From Amorphophallus konjac (taxonomy: Eukaryota > Streptophyta > Magnoliopsida > Alismatales > Araceae): a stretch of 64,000 nt of DNA. Numbering within the stretch: position 1 is the stretch's first letter; the number at the start of each line of letters is the position of its first letter. The position numbers were made by a program, and so were the translations under genes. The stretch spans positions 204,454,102 through 204,518,101 of the forward strand of contig CM040125.1 in assembly GCA_022559845.1 (NCBI GenBank), in the 5' to 3' direction. The notes under the pieces were generated by a model. It did no database searches, had not been told where the DNA came from, and worked only from the letters and a program-made list of their open reading frames with translations. This document shows positions 11,264 through 23,637 of the stretch, in pieces.

Positions 11264-13704
11264 TGTCCGCTTTGCAAGGGAACGAGCAAAAGCGGCGCAA
11301 AGGTGAAATGGAAAGGGGATGTAGAGAAAGCGACATCGACATGAAATGGAGATGAAGCAGAGATGAAGAGGAGAGAACTGAAAAGCGGGCATCAAGGCAA
11401 AAGACACTCGTCATAACCAACAAGCGACAGGAATTCTCCCGAAAATGCCAAACTAACCACAACGAACGACTGACACGGATGACACATGTCTGGAGAACTA
11501 ACTAATGGAAAAGAAAACATGACCAACCTCATTAGGGCACATAATCCAAAGCCAATGAGGGGATCGGAAGCATGAAAAGCTGAAAAGTTGAAAAGGAATA
11601 ATGATTAAAATCCAGACATGAATCACGCTGGCCAACCAGATCGAGCGAATAGATCAGAGAAAACGTTCAAATTCGGAGTGGAATGAAGATCTCTTATCCA
11701 AGAGGATTAAGCACAATTAACCATTGCTAAGGTGGAACCTTGAAAGATAACGAGGCGTGAATGCTCAAAAAAATGACATGATGCATGCTAGGCTAAAATA
11801 AAGAAATCATCAAAATGAATGCAAAGAAAAATAAAATAGAAAGTACTCAAGGATAATATTGCGAGATCGAGCAAGTCGGGGTCAAGAATCTTCTTGCAAC
11901 CATGGCGTGCGAGACAGAGTCCATCATCCCCCACCCGACTCAACCTAACGGCCTATCCAACGATTAACCGTATTCTCCTAGATCATCATCATTTTTGATA
12001 AAGGAGAACATCAGATCCCAGAACACACGGAGAACCAGCCGGTCCTTGAGATGCAATAATAATGTAGATACCACATAGTAATGCAACAAAGAGAAGGGAA
12101 AGAGAGCCATACCTGACCTACTTGCGCAGGCGAAATGGCATTTTTTTAGATTTTTGATATTTAGATTTTTATGGATTTTCATATAAGACAACCACAAAAA
12201 ATGAACAAGTAGGGAAAATGAACGAAACATAACATGACATAACAACATCACAAGAACAAACAACAAGCGTGTGTGGGATAGAAACACATGGTGGGAAAGG
12301 ATAACATAACACGGTGGGACAGCACACGCTGTGGGACAAGAAACACGATGGGACAACAAACACAGTGGGACGAAAGGCAACATGTGGGACGATAGCATGT
12401 ACGAGGTGACGACATAACATGGCGAGAATAAAACACACACATGGTGGGGCGATAACACGGGGGGACAAGAAACACACGGACAAGACCACGGAGACAACTA
12501 AGAACTGAAATGATAATTGCTTCGGCCAAAACCTATGATCAGATGAAGCAGAAATGCCAGGTTCACAATCGCAAGGCATAGCTCTCTCATGGAGATGATG
12601 AAGAAAAGAAGCGATGAAGAGGCTGAGAAGGACATGAGCTCTAGAGCAGATCAAAGGGATAAGACCGAAAAAAGAGATAGATCAGAAAGATGTGAATAGA
12701 AGGCAGGGCGAAAGATAGAGCAAGGAAAGCTTGAACACCTGCCACCTGCACACTAAACAAACATATTATATTTGTCCTCAAAATAATTAGGAAAAATAAA
12801 AAATAAACAAAAGACACATTTTTTTGATTTTGCAATTTTCTAGATTTTTTTGGATTTTGACAATATCTAATTTTTGTATGGATTTTTTTGTATATATATA
12901 TATATTTTCTGCAGCACATAGAGACGGGTTTAAACTACTATCCAGGGGTCGTCATCCCTCCCCCTCTCATTAAAGACCTACCTTGAGCAGGGCGTGCATT
13001 TGAGGGTGACTCGCCACAACCAACCGCCTCTAAAGAACAGTGCCCCCACTAAAGCCATACCTGGGATTCAACCCAGCCTAAGAGGGAGAAACAGAAGAAA
13101 AATGGAGATAAGCCTTATGTAGGATGGGAGATATCAGGACTCAAATTCCTTCTAGGGCACTACCCTTCAAAGAGATATAGTCTGATGCGTTGGGACTTTG
13201 TGTCTTTGATTTTAGGACCCATATTTATCAGGCACGCATATGACTGGGCTCATGACGTCCCGCAGGGAACTGTACTACCACTCTTGTCATGCCTTTGATT
13301 CATAATTTTGATATATTCATTTTTCTTGATTTTTATATTTACTACCCGTATTGGCTAGATATTACATGAATGCTCATATTTTGAGGCTCATTAAGATTGC
13401 CCCTATTTGAGACCTCTCTCGTATTACGGAGTGCCTAGATTGGGCTTCTTATCCATCTATCTCTTGCCCCTATACTTGGCCAAGAAGAGAAAGGAAAAGG
13501 CCTTTGTGCATACCCAAAGTACGGTCAAAGCAGCAACGATGTTCCTTTAGAGGAATCGCTGTAGCTCGCCGTGTAGTGTGAAAAAAACCCATGCTTAAAA
13601 GGACACCATCAATGATCGGGGAAAGAAACGGGACTCCTAGCGCGGAGCTATCATCAGCCTAAGGTGCTACATAAGCGAACTCATTTAACTGAAGCTAAGA
13701 CCCC
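11264..13704 (-). other. 3' internal region of the Tat-like element, non-coding
   Basis: About 2.4 kb without a convincing protein. Minus-strand frames at 11964-12654 are Cys/Pro/His/Val-rich artefacts of a repeat at 12270-12480, where units around acacggtgggacaagaaac recur every 20-30 bp. Positions 12890-12905 hold a short TA run. The region ends at the SIRE-like insertion; the same element resumes at 23638. Confidence 0.6.
12270..12480. repeat. Degenerate G-rich minisatellite
   Basis: About nine units on the + strand built around acac(g/a)(g)tgggac(a/g)a, separated by 20-30 bp, each with a gtggg core. It lies inside the Tat-like element. Confidence 0.65.
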
Positions 13705-14149
13705 TAAACTGTTGTGCCTCTTAGGCACAAGCATGTGCTATGTTGCTTTGATGATAGCAATGCTATTTGGTTTTGATGATAGCAATACAGTGAGTGCATT
13801 TGAGTGCATTTGATATTGTATTTTGATGATAGCAACATGAATGATGATGTTTAGCATTGATGGCATTTGTTCCTTATATATCTGAATTGCATTTTGTCAG
13901 ATGCCATGTTTCTGCATGTCTCACTTTGTGCATAGGCTAGACAGCATTGGCCAAGTCTATACATTGGACTCTCATTCAAGCCTATACATTGCATTGGCTA
14001 AAGTCCGTTTCATTTAGAGTCTAAGGCAATGTCCATACACTAGGCTAAGTGTGTACAGCGTCAACGCATCTCACTGGCTCATGTTACAGCGTCAACGCAC
14101 TTCATTGGATGTGTATACAGCGTCAACTCACTAAGTGTGTACAACGTCA

Positions 14150-14860
14150 ACTCATGAAGTCTGTACATCAGTCTTAATATTCTAAGTCTATACAACCGTT
14201 GGCTTTGAACCTCAAGTCTGTACATTGACTCGCCAACTTCTTTGAAGTCTGTACATTGCTTCAGGAGCTTCAAGTCTACACATCGCTTCGCTCCATGAAG
14301 TCTGTACATCCACAGTGATCTTTGAAGTCTGTACATTGCTTCAGAAGCTTCAAGTCTACACATCGCTTTGCTCCATGAAGTCTGTACATCCACAGTGGAT
14401 CTTCAAGTCTGTACATCCACAGTGGAACTTCGAAGTCTGTACACCGCTTGAGCCTCAACAAGTCTGTACATCGCCTTAAGCGTCTCAAGTCTATTCATTG
14501 GCTCAAGCTTCCAAGTCTGTACATTGGTTCAAAGTCTACACATCGCCTCTTTGATTCTAAGTCTTTACATTCATTTTAAGGCAAAGTCTTTACATTACCT
14601 TTGTGCTTGAAAACCTGTCGATTGAAGAGTCTACACATTGGTTGTTCATACGTTCCTGTAGTCTGAAGTCTCTACATTGCATATAAGCATCCAAGTCTGT
14701 ACAGTGGGCAAGTGTGTACATCCACTAGTGAACACATCAAGTCTATACACCGCATGTGTTCATCTAAGTATTATGAAGTCTATACATCGCCTATTTTTCA
14801 TCTAAGTATCATAAAGTTTGTACGTTGCTTTAGCCTTTACCTTCACAGCAAAGTCTATAC
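14150..14860 (+). repeat. Array of aagtctgtacat words in the LTR U3
   Basis: About 25-30 copies of aagtct(g/a)(t/c)acat(t/c)(g/c), many 26-28 bp apart, with some longer units such as tccacagtggatcttc shared between copies. The matching array in the 3' LTR is at about 21190-21900. Confidence 0.85.
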
Positions 14861-15457
14861 AATGCAATGAATAAACTTACAACTGATGACTTCGTTTCAT
14901 CTGTCTGACAGGGACTGAAGAGGCTAATGAACCCCTTAAAGCAAGAGGGCTGAAGCAATCCAATTTTTGCAGCTGGAACACACCAATGCGTCAACGCCTT
15001 GATCAAGTGGCGTGAACGCAGTAGTTCAAACAATCAAGAAAGAAGCTTGTGGATTACTCTGGTGCGTCAACGCATTGATCAAGTAGCGTGGACGCAGCAG
15101 TTCAAGTATCCCTTATTGCAACCTCTGGAGTACGTTGACAGCATCGACAATGCATACTCCAATGCGTCAATGCAGCAGTGGAGCAGCGTCGACGCAACAG
15201 TTAAAAAAGGCTAGGCTGGTTGCTCACTGGAACGCATCAATGCGTTAACGCCATTGATTGAGAGCATCGACGCAGCACGCCCATCTGCTGAAGACTTGAT
15301 CACTGGATCACCGATGCGTCAACGCAGCAGGCTGATGGAGTCAACGCATCAGACATGAGTTTTGCTGGTTGAATGTCTTTGAAGGCTGCGTCAACCCTTT
15401 GGAGCAAGTGTGTTGACGCCACCTCAACTCCAGTTGCTGAGCGTACTGATGAATGGG

Positions 15458-15512
15458 CACGTGACCCGAAGCTGGCACCTGACACGTGATCCGCGGTGGT
15501 GCTGAGCACGTG
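15458..15512 (+). promoter_or_regulatory. Three G-boxes upstream of the LTR TATA
   Basis: CACGTG at 15458-15463, 15483-15488 and 15507-15512, spaced 25 and 24 bp, ending about 68 bp upstream of the TATA. CACGTG is the core bound by plant bZIP and bHLH factors. In the 3' LTR the outer two are kept (22488-22493, 22537-22542) and the middle one reads CACATG (22513-22518). Confidence 0.7.
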
Positions 15513-15579
15513 ATCCGAGGAGGAATCTTCTGGACGAAAGGCGTGGGAAGCACACACCCTATCTCCTCACTGCTGCTGG

Positions 15580-15587
15580 TATATATT
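15580..15587 (+). promoter_or_regulatory. Probable TATA box of the SIRE-like LTR
   Basis: TATATATT about 68 bp downstream of the last G-box and just before a GA-rich leader. The equivalent in the 3' LTR is 22610-22617. Confidence 0.6.
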
Positions 15588-16589
15588 GGAGCCTTCGTCT
15601 TCAGATGGAGGCTGATCGAAGAATAAGCCTTGAGAGTAGAAAGCCCTTCGATCCAGAAAGAGAGAAGAAGAGAAGTGCAGCAGAGAAGAAAAGAAAAAGA
15701 GAAAGAGAGAAAAGGAGAACAGAGATCGAGAGAAGAAGAGAAGTGCAGCAGAGATGAAAGAGAAAGAGAGTGAGATCGAGGGAGATCTGTTCCTACTGGA
15801 CCGTGGATCAGATCCAGGCCAGTCAGCTCCGTTGAGAGCCACATTGTGCATTTTGTTTTTCAGCTTTCTGTTTGCTGAAGTTATTTTCATTTCGTGTTTT
15901 TGTTTTTCCTTTTTCATTTGGTTATCCTTGTTCTTCCGATCCTCTAGACTGAGGTCGGGTTCCTCCTGGTGGGTCAGGAGAAGGGAGATCTGATCTCCGA
16001 TTTGCAAGTAGCAGGAGGGCTGCTTGTGGGTTCCCTCCGGGCTAGAAGGAAGAGAGGCTAGGCCTCTGGTGGATTGCTGGTAGCAGAGTGCTACTAGCTG
16101 GTTCACTGGTAGCGGGGCTGCTACTAGTGGGGTTCCCTCTTGGTATAGAGGAAGAGAAACGTGAGTCTCTGGTTTCTAGTGACCGTGGATTGCTAGAGGT
16201 TCCCTCCGTGTAAGAGGAAGAGGGGAGGTTGTTCCCCTGGGTAAGCTGTGTATCAGCGTCTGTTGGCAAGCTGTGTTACCCAACTATTAGTGAAGCCACA
16301 CTCGGGTTGAGTGTGGGGTGGATGTAGGTCTGCAGGACCGAACCACCTAAAAACCCCCCTTGCATTGTGGTTTGATTGCTTATGGTTTGCTTCCGCTAGA
16401 TGTTTGCATAGGGGCGCTCCAAGTGTTTGATGACAGGTTCATTAGATGATTTGATCAGATTTTGTTCTAAGTGTTTAATCTGTTGAGTGAACAAAATTCT
16501 AATTGAGCGAAATTTTATATTGGGTGAAAGTTTTTATAGGCTATATTCATTCACCCCCCCTCTGAATCCTCCGCACCAATCCTAACAAT

Positions 16590-16601
16590 TGGTATCAGAG
16601 C
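16590..16601 (+). other. Primer binding site of the SIRE-like element
   Basis: TGGTATCAGAGC 2 bp downstream of the LTR end, complementary to initiator tRNA-Met, as in most plant Copia elements. Confidence 0.92.
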
Positions 16602-16771
16602 GGTCTCTAACTTAACAGATCTAACAATCTACAGAGGATCCTGCTAACTGTTTAGTGCATTTCAGAGTGGGTGTATTGTGCTCGTTGTTTTGTTTCACCG
16701 GTTTAGTGCTTTACCTTGCCCATCTGGTTTTGCTGCATTTCCTGTCATTTGTTTTAGTGAGTTGAATCTGT

Positions 16772-18739
16772 TTGCCATCAGTCCAAATGGACCGTCCTCC
16801 AATTTATGATGGTTCTAACTTTGAAAGTTGGCTAGGATGCCTAGCTGTGTATGTAGATTCCATTGATCCCAAACTATGGAGTTTGCTATCCAAAGGCCCA
16901 CATCGATTACCCAAAGATCAGACCAAGTGGTCTAGTGAGGACACCTTTAAGAACCGTGATAATGTCATAATTCTTAATATTTTGAGAGCTGCTGTTAATA
17001 CTAATGTATATTCTTTTGCTCTCAGGTGCAATTCTGGAAAAGAGATATATGACAAAGTTATCTCTGCGCATAACCAACAGAGTGATAGTTGTTTGATGGC
17101 CAACCGGGATAATGAAGATTCCTCATCCAAGGTAAATTCTGAATCTGAATCCGAAGAGATTTTAATTGATGAATTATGGGATATGTATGAGGAACATTCT
17201 GAGAAATGTAAATATTTGAAATCTGGAAATAGAAAGCTGAAAAAGAAATGTGATCAGATTAATTCGAATGCTCATTGTGAAAAATGTCAAGATCTGAGAA
17301 AATCTCATGAAATATGCTTAGCTAATCTGAATGTGAGTAAGGAACAAATTTCTGTTTTGGAAAATAAAAATCAGGAACTCACAGACAAGATTTCTGAACT
17401 AGAAGATAAGCTGAATTCATTAGGAAATGATCAAATCTTAACTAATGAACTAGTTCAGAATGAACTAACTAGAAAGGAGAATGAAGAGCTGAAGCTGCTT
17501 AATTCTGCTATATCTGAGAGACTTTTAATATTTGAAAAAGGGAAGAATTCAGTTGAAAATGAATATGAGAGAGTGAGTACATTGATAGAAGAGATTGATA
17601 GCTACAAAGCCATAAATGTCTTACTTAATGAAAAGATCACAGATTCTGAAATGCTCATTTCTTCTCTCAAAAATGAAATCACTGAATTGAACAATTCTCT
17701 GTCTGAGTCATTTAAAAATAAAGAAAATCCAAAGGATGTTTCTAAGAAGAAAGTCTCTGACGGAGGCAGTAATCAGGAAGAAAGAAAAAGATAACACATA
17801 ACCTTTGTGTGTAGCTCTGAGTTAGCTAGCACTTCAGGCTCTTCTTCAAATATGCATGCTAATCAGGAAAATAAGAAAACAAAGGAGAAAAGAAAAGTTT
17901 TGAAAAAGAATGATAACGATCAGCATGCTAAGAAAGTTCAGGCCAAAAAATCTAGTGTCAAAAATGTCAAATACTTTTACTGTGGAAAGTTTGGCCATAA
18001 GATGGCTGATTATTTTGTGATGAAGAAGGATGAATTGAAGTATGATAGAATTCATGCTAGGAAGCCTACTGTGAGGAAACCTTCTTCTGCTCACACCAAA
18101 AGGCATCAATGTTTTTATTGTCATAAAATAGGTCATCTCATGCATGATTGTAGATAAATGAAATTAGATGATCTATATGCTGTTAGAATGCATGATAAAC
18201 TGTTCCATGCTAAAAATCATGCATCTCATAAAAAGAACATTCAATGTTTTCTTTGTGGCAAATTGGGCCACATGGTTGAAAATTGTTGGCGTGCTCAGGG
18301 AAAGAAATCGAACTCTGAATTTATTAAATTCCCTGTAAACAGAAATGGTTTTGGTTACAATAAATTCCTTGTAAACAATACTTCTCATGGAAATATTCGT
18401 GTTTCAAAAGTTCAGCATATTACATGCTTTAACTGTGGAAAGCCAGGTCACAGGGCTGCAACCTGTTGGCTGGCAGGATACCAAAGCAAGACTAGTTTTG
18501 GTAAACAGAATTTCAATTCTGTTAACAAAAATTTCTATGCATATGCATTTAGAACACCTGCTCATAGGAATGTGCACAAAATAAATTTCAGAACTGTTGC
18601 ATGATGCCACTACTGTGGTCAGATAGGTCATTCAATGAATGATTGTCATGTGATGAGAATTGATGACCTTCATGCACAGAAGTTGGCTACCATACCTGCT
18701 AGGAATGTCACTGTTAATTCAGGACCCAAGACTTCTTAG
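16772..18739 (+). pseudogene. gag: SIRE-like Gag with five CCHC knuckles, three in-frame stops
   Basis: One frame runs from the ATG at 16772 (or 16787) to TAG at 18737, interrupted by TAA 17792, TAA 18155 and TGA 18602 with no frameshift. The N-terminus (PPIYDGSNFESWLGCL) matches the Copia Gag pattern. Residues about 125-330 are a Lys/Glu/Asn-rich probable coiled coil. Five zinc knuckles follow between about 17980 and 18650. The first has a Tyr in place of its last Cys (CGKFGHKMADY) and lacks its partner spacing; the other four fit CX2CX4HX4C. Stops lie in linkers between knuckles. Role: RNA-binding particle protein. The stops are probably post-insertion decay, but suppressed stops or separate products cannot be excluded. 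Confidence 0.8.
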
Positions 18740-20735
18740 GTTCCTGCAAGATCAAAGTAATCCAGTTGTTACAGGTGTGCCTTGGAAATGAATAAGAGGG
18801 GTTAACCAAGGCACTCAAGAATGAAAACCCCATGATTGAACTTTTCAGGTCAGTTCCAAAACTCTATGTTTAAACTTCATTATCTGAAATTACTGAACTG
18901 TCTGTTTGAATTCTAATGTCTCTTCATGATTAGCTGATCGGTCTGTATTCCAGACTCAGCTATTGAGTTTAATTTTGCACATATCTGATGCTCTTCTCTC
19001 TTGCTAGTTTTTGCACTATGAACATAGGATGCTTGATGTTCTGCTCAATCATTTTTGAGTCGATGCATACCTTGTACTGAGCTTGAATGATTCTTCAGTG
19101 TATAGAGTCAATGCATGTGTCTTGTGTCAATGCATTGCATGCTTGATTACATACTTGGACTGAGCTTGAATGGGTTAGTTAGTGCATACAGTCAATGCAT
19201 GTGTCTAGTGTCTGCATACATCATATGCATGACTGTCAATGAAATTGATCAATGCATATAGGACTGATTTGCATGACTGTCATTTACCTATTGTCATAGT
19301 CTACATGTAGGACAGTATATTGCATGGCATATCTCTTGCATCATGATGTCAGGGGGAGCTGAGAGTTCTATTCAATTCATTGAATCCTATTCACTTCTCA
19401 GTGTTCTCATTCAAATGATTCATATTCTTTGACATCAGTTGCTCATTGAACCATATTGCCAATTGCTATCTTTTCCCCATCATTTTCACTGAACAACAGC
19501 TTTGCATCTGGTTTAGTACATTAAATTGTGATTATTGCAATTGTTCACTTATAAGAATCACTCTCACAAATTGAAAAGAACTAAAGGTTTAACCTTTATA
19601 AATTGAAGAGTCAAATGTCTGCCTTTAGAATCTGAGATAAAAGAAAAACTTTTATAGCTCTTAATCTTTGTCTCATGGTAAGATTAGAAAAAGTTTTTGT
19701 AATGCCTAATGTGTTGATCTGGAAACTTCTAGAAAAGGTGAATAAGAGTGTGTACTGTTTTTCAAACAATCACTCTAAAAGAGATAAGGGCAGCAGTAAG
19801 TAAGATCATAAATGCTATGAACTGAACATAGTGACAGAGCAATGGCTGAATTGCACTGAGAAATTGTGATCTCCTCCAATGAAGCAAGAGAACTCATAGT
19901 CATGAAGTGCTTCAGAATATCTCTGTTCAAAGGGTCAAATCTATAGAGGGAATTCTCACCAAGTAACTTGGGGTACTGGCCTCTAGTCAAGGTGTACCCT
20001 TAATGTTAAAAATGAAGACTATTGTTTGTGGGTTTTGATCTGAAATAGGTCTAGTAGTTTATGCCTAGTAACTGGGGGTACCTGCCTCTGATCAAGGTGT
20101 ACACCTAATGTCAACAGCATAAATGCCACTGATCTATTCATTTAGTTCAAGTTTTGAAATTCAAAGGTGAAAATCAAACTGTTGTAACCCTTCGAAAAAT
20201 CAAAAGTCAATGAGTGAAAATTGTTTTTATCAATACATGTTGAAGTTGCCTCTCTTAAATTTCCTTGTTTAATCACAAAAGGGTATTATTTCTGACTTAT
20301 CTATTAATACCATGTGCCCTAGATTCATTGCTATAAATGGAGTCTATAAACTCTTTTTCAGGGGTCAGGTGTTTTACTCTAGATTTATCACTGTTAAACC
20401 TGAATTTTTGAAAATTGTATGTTGCTGATTCTTAAACTTTAACAGTTGGTTATAATCATGCTTCCTTTCTGAACCTATGATTCAGCTGTTGTCAAGTGAC
20501 CCTCCTACCTTCTCTTCCTTGTTTATCTGTTCATATTCCTTCTCAAAAGGGGAGCTATTATTTAGGGGGTGAAATAATTCAGAGGAGTCCTACATTCAGG
20601 GGGAGAATGTTCTAGAGGATTTTGCATGCATAATGCACTTTGCACTCTTGTTTTTACTGTTTTTCTCTTTTTGATCATGTCAAAGGGGGAGAAAATCTTA
20701 TGTGTGACTCACTGTCACATTGTGTTGCCATCATC
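18740..20735 (+). other. 3' internal region of the SIRE-like element, non-coding
   Basis: No pol sequence is recognisable. It contains a 44-bp imperfect direct repeat (19962-20005 and 20067-20110) with the words agtaact(t/g)ggggtac and caaggtgtac, and several ggggag words (19350, 20550, 20595) like the PPT. A - strand open frame at 19775-19990 resembles nothing I know. Confidence 0.65.
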
Positions 20736-20749
20736 AAAAAGGGGGAGAA
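20736..20749 (+). other. Polypurine tract of the SIRE-like element
   Basis: aaaaagggggagaa directly before the TGTTGTGCC of the 3' LTR, a textbook Copia PPT. Confidence 0.92.
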
Positions 20750-23632
20750 TGTTGTGCCTCTTAGGCACAAGCATGCGCTATGTTGCTTTGATGATAGCAA
20801 TGCTATTTGGTTTTGATGATAGCAAGACAGTGAGTGCATTTGATATTGTATTTTTATGATAGCAACATGAATGATGATGTTTAGCATTGATGGCATTTGT
20901 TCCTTATATATCTGAATTACATTTTGTCAGATACCATGTTTCTGCATGTCTCACTTTGTGCATAGGCTAGACAACATTGGCCAAGTCTATACATTGGACT
21001 CTCATTCAAGCCTATACATTGCATTGGCTAAAGTCCGTTTCATTTAGAGTCTAAGGCAATGTCCATACACTAGGCTAAGTGTGTACAGCGTCAACGCATC
21101 TCACTGGCTCATGTTACAGCGTCAACGCACTTCATTGGATGTGTATACAGCGTCAACTCGCTAAGTGTGTACAGCGTCAACTCATGAAGTCTGTACATCA
21201 GTCTTAATATTCTAAGTCTGTACAGCCGTTGGCTTTGAACCTCAAGTCTGTACATTGACTCGCCAACTTCTTTGAAGTCTGTACATTGCTTCAGGAGCTT
21301 CAAGTCTACACATCGCTTCGCTCCATGAAGTCTGTACATCCACAGTGATCTTTGAAGTCTGTACATTGCTTCAGAAGCTTCAAGACTACACATCGCTTTG
21401 CTCCATGAAGTCTGTACATCCACAGTGGATCTTCAAGTCTGTACATCCACAGTGGAACTTCGAAGTCTGTACACCGCTTGAGCCTCAACAAGTGTGTACA
21501 TAGCCTTAAGCGTCTCAAGTCTATTCATTGGCTCAAGCTTCCAAGTCTGTACACTGGTTCAAAGTCTACACATCGCCTCTTTGATTCTAAGTCTTTACAT
21601 TCGTTTTAAGGCAAAGTCTGTACATTGCCTTTGTGCTTCAAAACCTGTCGATTAAAGAGTCTACACATTGGTTGTTCATACGTTCCTGTAGTCTGAAGTC
21701 TCTACATTGCATATAAGCATCCAAGTCTGTACAGTGGGCAAGTGTGTACATCCACCAGTGAACACATCAAGTCTATACACCGCATGTGTTCATCTGAGTA
21801 TTATGAAGTCTATACATCGCCTGTTTTTCATCTAAGTATCATAAAGTTTGTACGTTGCTTTAGCCTTTACCTTCACAGCAAAGTCTATACAATGCAATCC
21901 ATAAACTTAGAACTGATGACTTCGTTTCATTTGTCTGACAGGGACTGAAGAGGCTAATGAACCCCTTAAAGCAAGAGGGCTGAAGCCATCCAATTTCCGC
22001 AGCTGGAACACACCAATGCGTCAACGCCTTGATCAAGTGGCGTGAACGCAGTAGTTCAAATAATCAAGAAAGAAGCTTGTGGATTACTCTGGTGCGTCAA
22101 CGCATTGATCAAGTAGCATGGACGCAACAGTTCAAGTATCCCTTATTGCAGCCTCTGGAGTACATTGGCAGCATCGACAATGCATACTCCAATGCGTCAA
22201 CGCAGCAGTGGAGCAGCGTCGATGCAACAGTTAAAAAAGGCTAGGCTGGTTGCTCACTGGAATGCATCAATGCGTTAACGCCATTGATTGAGAGCGTCGA
22301 CGCAGCACGCCCATCTGCTGAAGACTTGATCACTGGATCACCGATGCGTCAACGTAGTAGGCTGATGGAGTCAATGCAGCAGACGTGAGTTTTGCTGGTC
22401 GAATGTCTTTGAAGGCTGCGTCAACCCTTTGGAGCAAGTGTGTTGACGCCACCTCAACTCCAGTTGCTGAGCGTACTGATGAATGGGCACGTGACCCGAA
22501 GCTGGCACCTGACACATGATCTGAGGTGGTGCTGAGCACGTGATCCGAGGAGTAATCTTCTGGACGAAAGGCGTGGGAAGCACACGCCCTATCTCCTCAC
22601 TGCTGCTGGTATATATTGGAGCCTTTGTCTTCAGATGGAGGCTGATCGAAGAAGAAGCCTGGAGAGCAGAAAGCCCTTCGATCTAGAAAGAGAGAAGAAG
22701 AGAAGTGCAGCAGAGAAGAAAAGAAAAAGAGAAAGAGAGAAAATGAGAACAGAGATCAAGAGAAGAAGAGAAGTGCAGCAGAGAAGAAAGAGAAAGAGAG
22801 AGAGTGAAGAAAGAGAGTGAGATCGAGGGAGATATGTTCCTACTGGACCGTGGATTAGATCCAGGCCAGTCAGCTCCGTTGAGTGCCACATTGTGCATTT
22901 CATTTTTCAGCTTTCTGTTTGCTGAAGTTATTTTCATTTCGTGTTTTTATTTTTCCTTTTTCATTTGGTTATCCTTGTTCTTCCGATCCTCTGGACTGAG
23001 GTCGGGTTCCTCCTAGTGGGTCAGGAGAAGGGAGATCTGATATCCGGTTTGCAAGCAGCAGGGGGCTGCTTGTGGGTTCCCTCCGGGCTAGGAGGAAGAG
23101 AGGCTAAGCCTCTGGTGGATTGCTGGTAGCAGAGTGCTACTGGCTGGTTCACTGGTAGCGGGCTGCTACTAGTGGGGTTCCCTCTTGGTATAGAGGAAGA
23201 GAGATGTGAGTCTCTGGTTTCTAGTGACCGTGGGTTGCTAGAGGTTCCCTCCGTGTAGGAGGAAGAGGGGAGGTTGTTCCCCTCGATAAGCTGTGTATCA
23301 GCGTCTGTTGGCAAGCTGTGTTGCCCAGCTGTTAGTGAAGCCACACTCGGGTTGAGTGTGGGGTGGATGTAGGTCTGCAGGACCGAACCATCTAAAAACC
23401 CCCCTTGCATTGTGGTTTGATTGCTTATGGTTTGCTTCCGCTAGATGTTTGCATAAGGGCGCTCCAAGTGTTTGATCACAGGTTCATTAGATGATTTGAT
23501 CAGATTTTATTCTAAGTGTTTAATCTGTTGAGTGAGCGAAATTCTAATTGAGCGAAATTTTATATTGGGTGAAAGTTTTTATAGGCTATATTCATTCACC
23601 GCCCCTCTGAATCCTCCGCACTGATCCTAACA
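20750..23632 (+). repeat. 3' LTR of the SIRE-like element
   Basis: 2883 bp, a close copy of 13710-16587. Differences include a missing partial duplication near the start (the tgagtgcattt repeat seen at 13790-13815), a loss of the middle G-box, and small indels in the GA-rich stretch at 22690-22820. Confidence 0.95.
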
Positions 23633-23637
23633 TAAAC

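Larger units (their letters stand above)
13710..16587 (+). repeat. 5' LTR of the SIRE-like element
   Basis: 2878 bp, TGTTGTGCC...CCTAACA. In order: a gcaatgctatttggttttgatgatagca repeat near 13745-13850, an array of aagtct(g/a)(t/c)acat words (14150-14860), a cluster of gcgtcaacgca/gcgtcgacgca words (14990-15420), three G-boxes (15458-15512), a TATA at 15580, then a GA-rich stretch (15650-15780) and U5 to 16587. Confidence 0.95.
13710..23632 (+). mobile_element. SIRE-like Copia element (+), non-autonomous
   Basis: Complete LTR element of 9.9 kb with LTRs 13710-16587 and 20750-23632 and a perfect 5-bp TSD, TAAAC at 13705-13709 and 23633-23637. The PBS is at 16590, and a classic PPT (aaaaagggggagaa) ends at 20749. 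The 4.16-kb internal region codes only for a Gag-like frame with zinc knuckles. There is no protease, integrase, RT or RNase H, so it would need an autonomous SIRE-type partner. It sits inside the Tat-like element and is therefore younger than it. Confidence 0.92.

Noticed and set aside
11964..12654. Overlapping Cys/Val/Pro/His-rich frames on the - strand
   Set aside because: Translation of the gtggg minisatellite in several frames; not a protein.
14079..14488. MYRL/TDF-repeat open frames on the - strand, also at 21109-21518
   Set aside because: They are translations of the aagtctgtacat array in the LTR; the array unit length keeps frames open by chance.
19775..19990. 71-aa - strand frame in the SIRE-like 3' region
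   Set aside because: Antisense to the element, no homologue recognised, and the length is expected by chance.
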